This document shows, piece after piece, positions 11,526 through 21,086 of a DNA stretch of 63,511 nucleotides (position 1 is its first letter; each line of letters begins with the position of its first letter). The position numbers and the translations under genes were made by a program. The notes beneath the pieces are model-generated. The model did not search any database, was not told where the DNA came from, and worked only from the letters and a program-made list of their open reading frames with translations. The stretch covers positions 1 to 63,511 of the forward strand of contig JAACJK010000184.1 of assembly GCA_013368325.1 (NCBI GenBank), given 5' to 3'. The DNA is from Ephemerocybe angulata. Lineage: Eukaryota > Basidiomycota > Agaricomycetes > Agaricales > Psathyrellaceae.

Positions 11526-11552
11526 TGTGCCACGCCGTTCAGGCGTGGCACA
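11526..11552. other. Perfect 11-bp-stem hairpin, 13 nt before CTAG
   Basis: TGTGCCACGCC, a 5-nt loop GTTCA, then GGCGTGGCACA. The tetramer CTAG lies at 11566-11569. A short hairpin a dozen bases before CTRR is how Helitron 3' ends look, but the next base is C, not the T expected after a Helitron insertion at AT. Confidence 0.7.
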
Positions 11553-11596
11553 CAGCAGGTTTGATCTAGCGTGGGCATTATTTACAGCTTACATAA

Positions 11597-11618
11597 TCAT
11601 CCTCGCGGGCGAGGATGA
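11597..11618. other. 10-bp-stem hairpin
   Basis: TCATCCTCGC, loop GG, GCGAGGATGA. It lies 57 bp outside the left terminal inverted repeat. Half of it (ATCATCCTCACGGGGG) is repeated just downstream. Confidence 0.6.
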
Positions 11619-11675
11619 CCATCATCCTCACGGGGGCGGTGTGTCTGGACCAACATAGCTATCAACGGATGCCCC

Positions 11676-11760
11676 TCTGGGATCGTTCCCCGGCCAACTA
11701 GGGGGAGTCGACCTTCGGGGTTTTCCGAGCTCTGATTGAGGGCTCAAGGGGTTATGTAAT
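11676..11760 (+). repeat. Left terminal inverted repeat, 85 bp
   Basis: Starts TCTGGGATCGTTCCCCGG and ends GGGGTTATGTAAT. Every base pairs with 13682-13766 on the other strand; identity ends sharply at both sides. Confidence 0.95.
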
Positions 11761-11837
11761 TAGTGATCTAATCTCCTTTGCTCATTACCACCTCGACGTC
11801 GCCCCCGTTTTCCATCGCTGCAACACCGATAACCACC

Positions 11838-12742
11838 ATGCATCGCTATCCAACGCGTCGCTATGATGAAGGACTACACCTAGACGCCGACTTTGAGGAC
11901 ATGGAGGCCGCCAGCTCGCCAGGGCACGAGCAACGATCATCCAGTCCCGCCATCTGGGATGCGTCTAGCGAGGCCGACGGACTTCCCTTCGCATCCCTCC
12001 CCGAATACCCTGAAGATGTATCAGACGACGAAGAGTACATTGAGCCTGGATCAGAGAGAGCCCGACGCGCTGGAATGAGCCCAGAAGAGAAAGCTAGGCT
12101 CATGCTAGAGACTCTCGCCGAAATCCCCCACTTCTCCCTCTCCACCTTCCTACGCACCCTCTTTATGTCGAACTCCGGTGATATAACGAAATATACGAAT
12201 AGATTCTTATCTGAAGACTCGCATATCTCTCTCATGAGCGTCTGGCTGAAAGAAAATCCGTCCAAGAAGCAAGTTTCCAAGGATGCCCGGTTGTCCATGC
12301 AGTCCTGGATCATTACCGAAGCGGCCAGTATCTGTGCGAAGGAGGCGAGCTTTCTGACCGACAAAGCTTCGGATGGCCCCTTCAAATCAGAAGCCATGCA
12401 CCTCCGCGTTCCAGCGCATGCTGTGACCGTCGAAATCGTGAAAGGCTTTCGGATTGGAGGGCTATTGAAGATGTACGAGCGCACGCTCCCCAGTCTTCAA
12501 TGCATCTTGAAGGCTGTGATCAACAAGGACGAAAAGGAGTTGAACGAGAAATCTAGGGATCCAGACCATGTAAGTAATCCCATAATTCGTCAATTGGCCT
12601 TTGGTTAACGCTTAAGCAGGGCCGTTGTCTTGCAAACTCGATGCTATTGAATCTCCGGAGTCGCCGAACTAATCACGCCAGGTGCTACTCTCGTGAGCTG
12701 TGTGCGCTTCGTCGATGTAGATGGCGGAGAGTTGGGCTTTGA
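11838..12742 (+). pseudogene. DUF6589-like protein, 3' truncated
   Basis: ATG at 11838 (MHRYPTRRYDEGLHLDADF), exon 1 to 12569, intron 12570-12619 (GTAAGT...GCAG), then exon 2. The N-terminal region is acidic (EYPEDVSDDEEYIEPGSE), followed by a helical region (FSLSTFLRTLFMSNSGD) and, after the intron, the stretch NSMLLNLRSRRTNHAR. That last motif, around a conserved N-S-x-L-L-x-L-R-S, is the one I associate with the large Agaricomycete DUF6589-type proteins. These normally continue for several hundred residues, but here the frame runs into antisense helicase sequence and stops at 12742. Location inside the TIR element, about 80 bp from the left repeat, argues that it is element cargo or machinery. 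Family assignment is from memory of motif style and needs a profile search. Confidence 0.6.
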
Positions 12743-13577
12743 ACGAGTCGGAGTGGAGAACCGGTGCCATAGTCGGACTTTCAAGCATCTCGGCGCAGAT
12801 GTACACAATCTGACGTCCTCCGTCGCGTGCAAGACGCTCGAGCATCGCCGGGTGCTTGTTTTTCCCGTGAAGGAATGTGCTCTTTATCATAGAGCCGCCA
12901 TAGCTAAAAAGATGTAGTCAGTATCCCAGCACAACACTTGAAAAACTGCGTACTCACCTGCGCAACACGCCCTGATATCCGAGACTGGTGTACGGCACAA
13001 TAACCAGCGAGATACCTCTGTCCTGGGCCAGCAAAGGCAATGTCCAGACAAACGATTTACCGGCACCAGTGGGCGCAATAACGCAAAGGTCCCCTGCCCG
13101 ACCAAGTACATAGTTGGCTGCTTCGACTTGGAAACCGCGCAGGGATTGGCCGGCAGAGAGGAGACCTGCGTCTTGGGCATGCTGATTCCATACTGCTGGA
13201 TCCAGTGGGGCCAAAGGCTCCAGGCGAGAGCAATTCCCTCCTGTAAATGCCTTGCGTCGACCGCCCAGGGAATACGTTGGATACGAGGGGGTTTGGGGCT
13301 TTGTGATTTCGTAGCCATTCCGATAGACCGGGCGGTTCTTCTTCTCTGCAAGAGGTGTTCGGCTTGTAGAAGGGGTCGGCGTGGCGGGAATGGAATCTTG
13401 TGCAGTATGAGATGGTGTCCCTAGGAGTGAAAATGGTGGTATAGGATTGGTAGGGGTATACGGGATCCGAGGAGCTTTCGATGGACGGGGTGTGGTGTTC
13501 TCGTTGTTTTCGTTCCATGCTGGCGGAAGTTGGCGCTTTTTCGCGTTTCTCGAGACCAAAGGAGTGTAGGGAAACAT
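12669..13577 (-). pseudogene. RecQ-like DEAH helicase, N-terminal half only
   Basis: Start MFPYTPLVSRNAKKRQLPP at 13577, a Pro/Thr-rich lead of about 110 residues, then helicase motifs: FQVEAANYVLGRAGDLCV, Walker A APTGAGKSFVWTLPLL (GKS), and motif Ia VIVPYTSLGYQG. A 55-nt intron (GTGAGT...TTTTAG) ends just before 12904, followed by IVYICAEMLESP and the DEAH box LSAIYIDEAHTAHES. The protein ends four residues later (STWRD, stop at 12669), so motifs III to VI and the RecQ C-terminal parts are missing. The order and spacing match the SF2/RecQ-type helicases found in fungal repeats and subtelomeres. The truncation point coincides with the end of the convergent DUF6589-like gene. Probably inactive as a helicase; the intact P-loop and DEAH could still bind ATP if expressed. 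Confidence 0.8.
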
Positions 13578-13681
13578 GATATCAAGTGTAAAAGAGTGTA
13601 TTGGAGGACGCGAGCATAGTATATGGGTGGTAAATGAGAAGGACGCAACACGACGCGTACAGAAATTGACGCGATAGACCG

Positions 13682-13766
13682 ATTACATAACCCCTTGAGC
13701 CCTCAATCAGAGCTCGGAAAACCCCGAAGGTCGACTCCCCCTAGTTGGCCGGGGAACGATCCCAGA
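13682..13766 (-). repeat. Right terminal inverted repeat, 85 bp
   Basis: Exact reverse complement of 11676-11760. It lies about 100 bp upstream of the helicase start. Confidence 0.95.
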
Positions 13767-14404
13767 CTCTCACGATGACGAGTCCCGATTAGGACGAATT
13801 ATTGGGAGAGGATGGGAATGAGACTAGTTAGGAACCTGTTAGGAACAGCGACCAGAAATCAGCTGAATTTCCGATGTGAGGAATTGTGAGGAATTGTTCC
13901 TAACACTTTTGGTTAGGAACTGTTAGGAACAACGGTTAGGTATTGGCTCTGACCTCCAATATTTGCTCACAGTTAGGAACAATTGTGAGGAACTCGGTGA
14001 TAATTGCTCACATTACCCTACATTTCTCACCTTAAACCTAACCCCACCACTGCGCGGAGGCTACTAGATCTTATCTTATCATATCTACACAATCTAAGCG
14101 CCCTTCACTTTGGCGCTGACCGCCCTGAATACCCGCATCTCCCCTGGCACTGCGGCTACTTCGAGAACGCACCCTCATCCAGTTCTATCTGTTATCCGAT
14201 CCCCATATATTGTTGTCTGTTTTCGGCGGAGAGCCAGCGGCGTTGAAACTTGACCGCTGGGTGTGAGACAGACTCAGACAGTGGGGACTTTCAAATGGCC
14301 GAAAGGGAGGGAAATTGATCAATCACCAGGTTCTTTCTCCTCTTCTTCCTACCATCACCATCCCCCCACACGGCAGACTGCTGGAAGCCAGCTTCGACAC
14401 CGAC
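13767..14404. other. Flank with GTTAGGAAC repeats; 5' region of F-box gene 1
   Basis: Between 13838 and 13992 GTTAGGAAC occurs about six times (some inverted as GTTCCTAAC), mixed with GTGAGGAA(T/C). At 14091-14122 is AATCTAAGCGCCCTTCACTT followed by TGGCGCTGAC, also found upstream of F-box gene 2. No coding stretch is supported. Confidence 0.55.
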
Positions 14405-16054
14405 ATGTCAGAAGATGGAACCCCCAGCATCTCATATCTCCTCGATAGCAACACCCCACCCAAACCAATCGAAATCCCTGTTGTCGAAGGTCGAATCTAC
14501 GACCTAGTTGACAAGATATCCGAGCTCCGAAAGCTCGAGATGGAACTGGAACGACATCGAGCCATTCTTTCCCCAGTACGGAGGGTACCTAGAGAAGTTC
14601 TCGGGCACGTATTCACCTTCCTCCGCCCATACGAGCACGAGGAGAAAGTCAGGAATGCTGTTGGAAGGACGGACTTACTCCGGTTGAGCCGCGTCTGCAA
14701 GCTATGGAGGGACGCGGCGCTCGTCACACACGAGCTATGGGCGGGGCTTCAGCTAAATCCGAGGCATTCCTTTGAGTCTCTCAAGTCCGTGGAGACATGG
14801 CTCAGTCAGGCGGGATCCCTTCCTCAGAGGGTGCAGTACCAAGGGTGGAATTCACGCGATGGCGAAGCTTCCACCAATCTATCTCGTCAATCTTGCATCT
14901 GTGGAAGTTCGAATGCCTGGCCGAGGCTCGAACCCGCCTCATGTCTTTTGGCTGCCTCGGTACTGCCACAGCTGCTCACGAATGGGTCGCGGCTGGATCA
15001 CCTCACTCTTATGTGCGCCAATACAGTGTGCTTTGGGCACTTCTTGGATGCCATGGACACACTTCGCCAAGACCCAACCACGCCCGGATCCCGACCATGG
15101 GATACGCTCCGGTCCCTGAGCGTCAAGTTCCGGAATACAATACTCCTGCCCGACCCCCAACTCGGACACATCATCGTGTCCCACCTCGAACGCCTCCCCA
15201 TAGTCGAGTCTCTCGAGGTCCATCTTCCCTCCTCATCATCAGTCTTCGAAACTTCCCACCTCGAACTTAACATTCTTCCAAACCTCCTTGAACGCCTCAC
15301 AACCTTTGAGATCTATTGCTCATGGGCAGGTCCTCATCTTCTGAAGCTGCTTCCACACTGTTCCAACGTAGAAACGTTGACGATCAACTATGGGAATGGT
15401 GCAAATCCTTTGTGGAGCGTTATTGATCATCCCCTCGTACGGCATTACCGCGCCTCCCCCTTGGTTCTACCCAAACTGCGTACCCTGCGCACACGGATGA
15501 TCCGACACACTGATTTCCTCTACCTTCTGGAGGCACCTCAGCTGGTCAACTTGGATATTGGGATGTTTTCGCATGAAAACGGACTAAACGCATATGATCT
15601 TTCCTTCCCCGTCACGAGCTTCCTCGTTCGGTCGGGCTTCACACAAAGCCTTCGCACTTTCCAGCTTCGCGCATGCTTCATCGACGAAGAGCACCTCTTC
15701 TCCATCATTTCAAACCTTACAGGCCTCACAACCCTCACTCTAGACAATGTCAAAGTGGAAATGGATCGCCTATGGAAGATGTTCAAAGACCGAGACGCGG
15801 CCGTCCAGCAAGGGCATGACCTTAGTTTCTCCAATCTGGAGAAGCTTGAGATTCTGCAGCTCCCTCATGGGTGTCAGCTGGAACCTATCGTCGATTATAT
15901 CAAGGAACGTGGTCCTTCTCTGAAATTCCAGCTCATAACGTCCTACAAGATTCCAGAGATTCGAGAGCACAGAGTCTTGAGTGAGGAGGACGTTAGGCAA
16001 ACTCTTCAATTTTCACTGTCAGGCGTCCGGGCCAGTATTGTACCCTCTGTTTAA
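14405..16054 (+). CDS. F-box protein 1 (intact, single exon)
   Basis: A single open frame of 549 residues from MSEDGTPSISYLLDSNTPP. I chose ATG 14405 rather than the upstream in-frame ATG at 14315, because the paralogue at 18686 starts with the matching MSGHEGPNIYHLLDSNVPP. Residues about 27-56 form a short coiled coil (DKISELRKLEMELERHRAIL). The F-box follows at about 58-115 (VRRVPREVLGHVFTFLRP, then LSRVCKLWRDAALVTHELW). The C-terminal 400 residues look like degenerate leucine-rich repeats (LPNLLERLTTFEIYCSW, LLEAPQLVNLDIGMF). F-box proteins recruit substrates to SCF ubiquitin ligases through SKP1; the substrate here is unknown. Such families are much expanded in Agaricomycetes. Its paralogue lies 4.3 kb downstream in the same direction. 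Confidence 0.85.
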   Translation: MSEDGTPSISYLLDSNTPPKPIEIPVVEGRIYDLVDKISELRKLEMELERHRAILSPVRRVPREVLGHVFTFLRPYEHEEKVRNAVGRTDLLRLSRVCKLWRDAALVTHELWAGLQLNPRHSFESLKSVETWLSQAGSLPQRVQYQGWNSRDGEASTNLSRQSCICGSSNAWPRLEPASCLLAASVLPQLLTNGSRLDHLTLMCANTVCFGHFLDAMDTLRQDPTTPGSRPWDTLRSLSVKFRNTILLPDPQLGHIIVSHLERLPIVESLEVHLPSSSSVFETSHLELNILPNLLERLTTFEIYCSWAGPHLLKLLPHCSNVETLTINYGNGANPLWSVIDHPLVRHYRASPLVLPKLRTLRTRMIRHTDFLYLLEAPQLVNLDIGMFSHENGLNAYDLSFPVTSFLVRSGFTQSLRTFQLRACFIDEEHLFSIISNLTGLTTLTLDNVKVEMDRLWKMFKDRDAAVQQGHDLSFSNLEKLEILQLPHGCQLEPIVDYIKERGPSLKFQLITSYKIPEIREHRVLSEEDVRQTLQFSLSGVRASIVPSV

Positions 16055-16411
16055 GAATATTTATCACTTGTAACTCACACCCCTTGGCTGTGTACCTGCA
16101 CCTTCCTCCTACCTCACAGATGACACAATTGTAGTATCTGCTGTCAGCACAAGCGTCGCCCCACGTTTTTCAAAAGACTGCCACTAACCGTCCTGCGACG
16201 AAGGGATCCGAAAACTCGACAGTTGACCTCAGTCGCGCTCGTCCAAACGCTGCTTTGCACTTTACAGGTGGTTTCGGAGAGATAATCGATAAATAGAGAC
16301 CATATCATACCCATATTACCAGCGTAGCTCAAGAAACTCCATGAAGATATCACATCATGAAAGATAAATGAATGATAATTGGTCAAAATAGATGATAGCA
16401 AAGGGTCGAGA

Positions 16412-17898
16412 CTATGACAACAAAGCAGCCAACATCTCCCTCATCGTCAACCTCCGTCTTCTCGCCCCAGCCGCAGGCAACGCATGTGATGGAGGTGGCG
16501 CAGGTAAAGAAGAGTCTACCCCAACCTCAACGGCAGAAGCAGACGCCTTCGATAGGCTCAAGGTAGGCCGCCCCTTGAACGTCAGCGGGGCTCGGCTCCC
16601 AGTTGAGCGTGTGGTGGGCGTCTTCTCCGGGTCAGGGGAATGAAGGCTCCCACTGGGCGTTGACAACCTGAAAGAGGCGTACGAAGCGGGAGTGGGCGTT
16701 TTGACAAGATCAACCGCACTCGAGTCGAATGCGACTTCAGCGACGTCTCGCTCGTGCTTAGGTTTCGACTCGTTCGGCGAAGGGAGCGCGAGATTGTATG
16801 TGGCAATGGTGGAGAAGGAGTCTTCGGATCGCAAAGAAGAGGAAATAACAAAGGATCCGAAGGGAGGAGAAGAACGTGTTGGTTTGGGTGGAAAGGGGTG
16901 GAACGATCTCAACGGGGAGCTCACCTGAACCGTGGAACGAATGTAGAGTGCTCAACGATGCGCAGGATGAAGAGACTGAGCAGTCATCGTCGAGAGACAC
17001 ATCGACGAGCGTGCATGTGGACGGTGACAACGAAGAGAAGGCATCGAAGGCTTCAGTGTCCTCTGAAACCAACTCGTCTTCCTCATCCTCTTCAACGATG
17101 GCGTCCATCCGTTCTCTCAGTTTATCTGAAGGAAAGGCAACCGTTAGCTAATTGAAACTCGATGAGACATACAGAGGATGACGCACATTGAAGAGGGGGA
17201 AAGACCATCTCCTGCTCGTCCTTGGGAGGGACGATGGGCTTCAAGGGCGTCGAAGTAGGCATCGTGATGCATGCGATCTGAGCCCCACCGAGTCCCAAGT
17301 CCCTCCGCACCGACGGAGGAACGAAGGGTCCAAGGAAGAATTCGTACAACACAAACGTCTTGGCCGTAGCAAGGTTGCGCGCATCCTTCTCCAACTCTGC
17401 CTCCACCACGATGTTCATCTCGTCGCGATGGACCAAGAACTCGTTGACGACGGCCGCGGACGTCTCCATGAGCGCAACCATGTCCTCGAGCGTGAAGGAA
17501 GGTCGGAATGCGAGAGCGATCTGCATGAAGGCTATGTAGAACAGCGTTTCGGCATCGTCGTTGAAAGCGATAATGTGCTTGCGACCTTGAGACTTGTAGC
17601 GGAGGACGACGAGCATGGCGCGGATGGCGGCGCTGGGTGCCATCCTTGGATAATTGTGGGCGATGTTGATGAAGAAGCGCTGGAGACGGTGGGGGGCGTC
17701 GGTGTTCCACGACATGGCAGATGCGGGAGTGCTGTAAAAGCACAGGAGATGGGCGTGGATGATCTCGGCGAACAAGTGGGTTTCTTCTTCGAGGGCGAGA
17801 GGGTCGGTCGCCCAAGAATCGTTGTACAGGCTAGCGTAGGACATGGCTGGGGTGGGTGATGAAGCAATGGTGAAGGCTGGACTAGCGGGGGTGTACAA
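16412..17898 (-). CDS. Hypothetical helical protein with Ser-rich acidic tail
   Basis: Exon 1 runs 17898-17187 (MYTPASPAFTIASSPTPAMS; an internal start at 17844 is possible). Its helical core (LFAEIIHAHLLCFYSTP, IAHNYPRMAPSAAIRAMLVV, LFYIAFMQIALAFRPSFTLE) recalls a cyclin-box-like helical fold, but I see no diagnostic cyclin residues. Intron 17186-17126 (GTGCGT...CTTCAG) leads to an acidic exon (RMDAIVEEDEEDELVSED). A further splice, with acceptor TTCAG at about 16925, opens the last exon, which is Ser/Pro-rich (SPDPEKTPTTRS) and ends with a basic block (AGARRRRLTMREMLAALL) at 16412. The second donor is not resolved. The gene sits between the two F-box paralogues on the opposite strand. Possibly a cell-cycle or signalling regulator; that is a guess. 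Confidence 0.55.
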
Positions 17899-18685
17899 CG
17901 ATGGTTGTGGTTGGTGGTGAAGAGAAGTTGGGGGAAAGGAGAGGCCAGGCAGGTTTTAAATACGAAAAAGGGTGAATCAGGGGCTTTGAGACATGGTAAA
18001 CGAGACATTCCCATTCTTCCCCGCTTCCTCCGTCGGCGCTGCGAACGTCCTTCAGGGCTGGGGTTTCGCATCTTCCTCGACTATGCAATAAGATCGTATC
18101 GGAGCTTTAGCTATAGGTCCAAAGGGCTTCAGCTCGACGACATTCAACCCAAGGGGAGCAGATCCCCCGTTCCCTTCGTCACTCCCGCCCATTGCCGCCA
18201 TTGGTGGCCATGGTCAGTATTTGTTTCACCTCGAGAAGTGTCGTATCAAGGAGATATGAATAGAGACTCTGAGAATCGGTTGGTAAATGGTGAAAAGGCG
18301 AACTTTCGTCCTTGAAGACAGTGGAAGTGGTAAACACCGATGTCGTCCGCCGCTGGCTCAGCCGTGAGAATCGGCGAATGATGAGCTTGTAATCGCATCT
18401 AATCTAATCTAAGCGCTCACTTAGCGCTGACGCCTTTGACAGCTACACAGTCAATCTCCTACTTTCCTTGATAGTCACAGTGTTAGTATGGAGTCGTTAT
18501 CCTCTCATATGGTTGGCGGGCCCTCGAGCAGGGGCCGCTCCACACATGTTCGGCGGCGTGGGACTTCGCGAAGGGCAGGCACTGATCCAATTAATATACC
18601 CACGACACCCTTTGCTTTCATACCACCAACATACCAGCACGAGGCAGCCTGCTGGCGAACCATATCCCTCAAACTATCTTCGAAC
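17899..18685. other. Intergenic with F-box upstream element
   Basis: Shared promoter space between the minus-strand gene and F-box gene 2. ATCTAATCTAATCTAAGCGC begins at 18397 and TTAGCGCTGAC follows; the same element lies about 310 bp before F-box gene 1. No gene seen. Confidence 0.5.
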
Positions 18686-20331
18686 ATGTCGGGTCATGAA
18701 GGCCCCAACATCTACCACCTCCTCGACAGCAATGTCCCACCTAAGCCACTCGAAATCCCCATTGTCGAATCCCGCATCCTCGACTTGGTTCACAGGATAT
18801 CCGAGCTGCGCAAACTCGAAGAAGAACTAGAACGACACCGAGCCATCCTATCCCCAGTGCGAAGGGTACCCAGAGAGGTTCTCGGGCACATATTCACCTT
18901 CCTGCAACCATTCGCGTACGGCGAGGAAGTGAGGAATTCGGCAGGGAGGAAGGAGCTGGTTGGTCTGAGCCTGGTCTGTAAGCTGTGGCATGACGCTACT
19001 CTGTTCACACACGAGCTATGGACTGGGCTGCAGATCAAGCCGAGGCACACGATTGAAACATTCAAGTCGGTGGAGGCGTGGTTTAGCCACACGGGATCCC
19101 TTCGAAGGAGGCTGCAGTACGACGGGTGGCATCTGGTTGACTTCGAGGCTTTTACCGACCGCCCCCGCTTATTTGAAAACTGCGGACTCTCCCCAACTCG
19201 CGAACCCGGTCCATGTCTCCTGGCTACATCGGTTTTGCCACACCTGCTCACGAGTGGGCCACTGCTGGATCATCTCACCCTCATGTGCAGCACCACAGAG
19301 TGCTTTCGGCAATTCCGCGACGTCATGGAATCGCTTCGGGCGACAGTGCCAATGCTAACGCACGGCCATGGGACACTCTCAGATCCTTGAGTCTTCAATT
19401 CCGGAGTGTAATCTATCAATGGAATGTCCCATTCCAACCAACATTTAGCCCCCATTTCGCGCACCTTCCCTTTGTCGAGTCGCTCAAGATCCATCTTCCC
19501 TCAGACCTGAACGAGTTCGGCGAAGACGAGGAATATGACGTATCACGCCTCGATCTCGGTATCCCTCGTAGCCTGATTGAGCACCTCACGGACCTTACAA
19601 TTCACTGCACATGGTCAATCCCTCATCTGCTCAAGCTGCTGCAGTACTGTACCAACGTCAAGACGTTGATCATCGATATGCAACATCTCGGAAGGGCCCA
19701 ATGGGACCTGGAAAATATACCATTCGTCCAGCAATATTTGGCTTCACCCCTTGTTCTACCCAATCTACTCACACTACGCATCCGGGAGAGCCGAAACGTA
19801 AACCTCCTCCAAGTTTTGAAGGCGCCCCAACTGGTCAGCTTGGATATCGAGATGTTTCCCCGAAATCCAGTGAAAGACGAAGAACTTCCCGTGCCCGTTG
19901 CAACCTTCTTGGAGCAGTCAAGCTGTGCCCCAAGTTTCCGCTCCTTCCGGCTTGGCACATGCATCATCGACGCAGAGCAGCTCTTCATGATCCTTTCCAT
20001 CCTTCCCAGCTCCCTCGCGACTCTCACTCTGGACACCCTCGATGTCGACTTGTGGTGCCTGTGCGATCTTCTCAAGATTCTCGACACCGCCCGCAGGGGA
20101 AACGACCTTTGTTTCCCTAACTTGAAAAAGCTTGAAATTCTGAAAGTTCCGCTCGGTCATCAGCTGGACAGCGTCGTCGACTATATCAAATCCCGCGGGC
20201 CAAGCTCCAAGTTCCAGTTCGTGGCATCTTACAGAATGGGGGAGCAGAGAGTCTTGAAGGAAAAGGACATTCAGGATTCGCTCCGGTTTGCGGGTTCCGG
20301 TGTTAACGTTAGTGTTAAATTACCAGACTGA
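18686..20331 (+). pseudogene. F-box protein 2, one-base frameshift in mid-gene
   Basis: Paralogue of the gene at 14405. The start MSGHEGPNIYHLLDSNVPP, the coiled coil and the F-box (VRRVPREVLGHIFTFLQP, LSLVCKLWHDATLFTHELW) are intact. At 19345-19365 the frame is lost. The stretch between CTTCG and CCATGG is 32 bases here and 33 in the paralogue, so one base is missing. The first frame ends at 19390, while the rest of the protein (RPWDTLRSLSLQFRS to SVKLPD) continues in the next frame to 20331. Total length (1646 nt) is one less than a multiple of three. There is no intron-like sequence at the break. Either a real recent mutation or an assembly error; the downstream frame shows no other damage, which favours a very recent event or an error. 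Confidence 0.8.
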
Positions 20332-20523
20332 CCATACTTACTCTCCGGAGCCTAAGTCGCTCAATTCTCAGTTGTGTCTACCATGTATCGAATCCGCCCG
20401 GCGCTCGTCTATGGCAACTTAGAGGAGTAACAATAATTCGATTTGGTACCAGCAGACAAATACATGGGCCAAGAAAGTGAAAAGAGTGAACGGACATATA
20501 GAATGCGACGATCATTGCAGCAT

Positions 20524-20752
20524 CTACTGGCATTGGTAGTACCTAAGGAGGGGCCTTCAGACACGGTAGATATGGCCAAGCCATTATGACTTACCAGTCA
20601 TTCAACTTCACGCAAGTGCTTCCAGAGGCGCAAATTGTGGCGCCAGTATACTGTAGTAAGCGATATCAGCCGGGGAATTTTTGGGGAAACGGGGAAGAGA
20701 AACGTACGCCAGAGCCTCCACATTGACCGTACTTAGGGACGGTGGGGGCGCC
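20524..20752 (-). pseudogene. Orphan copy of CBM1 exons
   Basis: The minus strand reads [15 protein letters not shown], an intron of about 70 nt (GTACGT...CTACAG), YTGATICASGSTCVKLNDW, and a second intron (GTAAGT...CCTTAG) after which YYQCQ and TAG follow. This is a complete CBM1 fold (Cys residues and aromatic Tyr/Trp/Tyr kept), split by two introns. The last intron matches, at the same position, the final intron of the DUF1996 gene upstream; the intron inside the module is absent from that gene. There is no Thr/Pro linker or catalytic domain in front of it: 5' of GAPTVP lies TAGATTAGATTAGATGG. It is either a leftover of a tandem duplication or an alternative 3' end of the neighbouring gene. 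Confidence 0.75.
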
Positions 20753-21086
20753 ATGAGCCAACCATCTAATCTAATCTAAGTAATCTAAGCGCCTCCTCTC
20801 ATTCCCCCTGTGGTCGCAGCTTCACCAAGAGATGCGAGGCGTTTTGGTGTATGTAAGCGGGCTGAGAAACCAAATGGAATGGCCACCGTCGAACGCTGAT
20901 AATCGAGGAACGGGCAATATAATAGCAGAAGTAATAGTTTAGTACGAACACAACATAATGTGGCGGAAGAATGTGAGGGTACAGGAAACGATAGAACATG
21001 ATTCAACTTCTTGATAACAAAAACGACACGTCGAGAATCTTAGCCAAGTGCCGCTATCGCGACAGCTCCAGAAAAAGATCCGCCAT

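Larger units (their letters stand above)
11676..13766. mobile_element. 2.1-kb TIR element with DUF6589-like and helicase fragments
   Basis: The element is bounded by perfect 85-bp inverted repeats and holds two convergent, spliced coding regions: a plus-strand DUF6589-like gene and a minus-strand RecQ-like helicase. Both coding regions stop making sense at the same place, about 12676-12690, and both are missing the remainder of their family domains. The simplest reading is an internal deletion of a larger element that once carried both full genes, leaving a non-autonomous derivative. I found no convincing target-site duplication: the left flank ends ...GGATGCCCC and the right flank begins CTCTCACG. 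Whether DUF6589-like and helicase genes are normally part of one element cannot be decided from this copy alone. Confidence 0.75.

Noticed and set aside
11640..13790. Target-site duplication for the TIR element
   Set aside because: No matching flank of 2 bp or more could be aligned at the TIR ends.
16412..17898. Firm call as a cyclin
   Set aside because: The helical core is suggestive, but no diagnostic cyclin-box residues were visible.
20763..20790. ATCTAATCTAATCTAAG and CCTTAAACCTAACCCC-like strings as telomere repeats
   Set aside because: Too short and irregular; no run of TTAGGG units is present.
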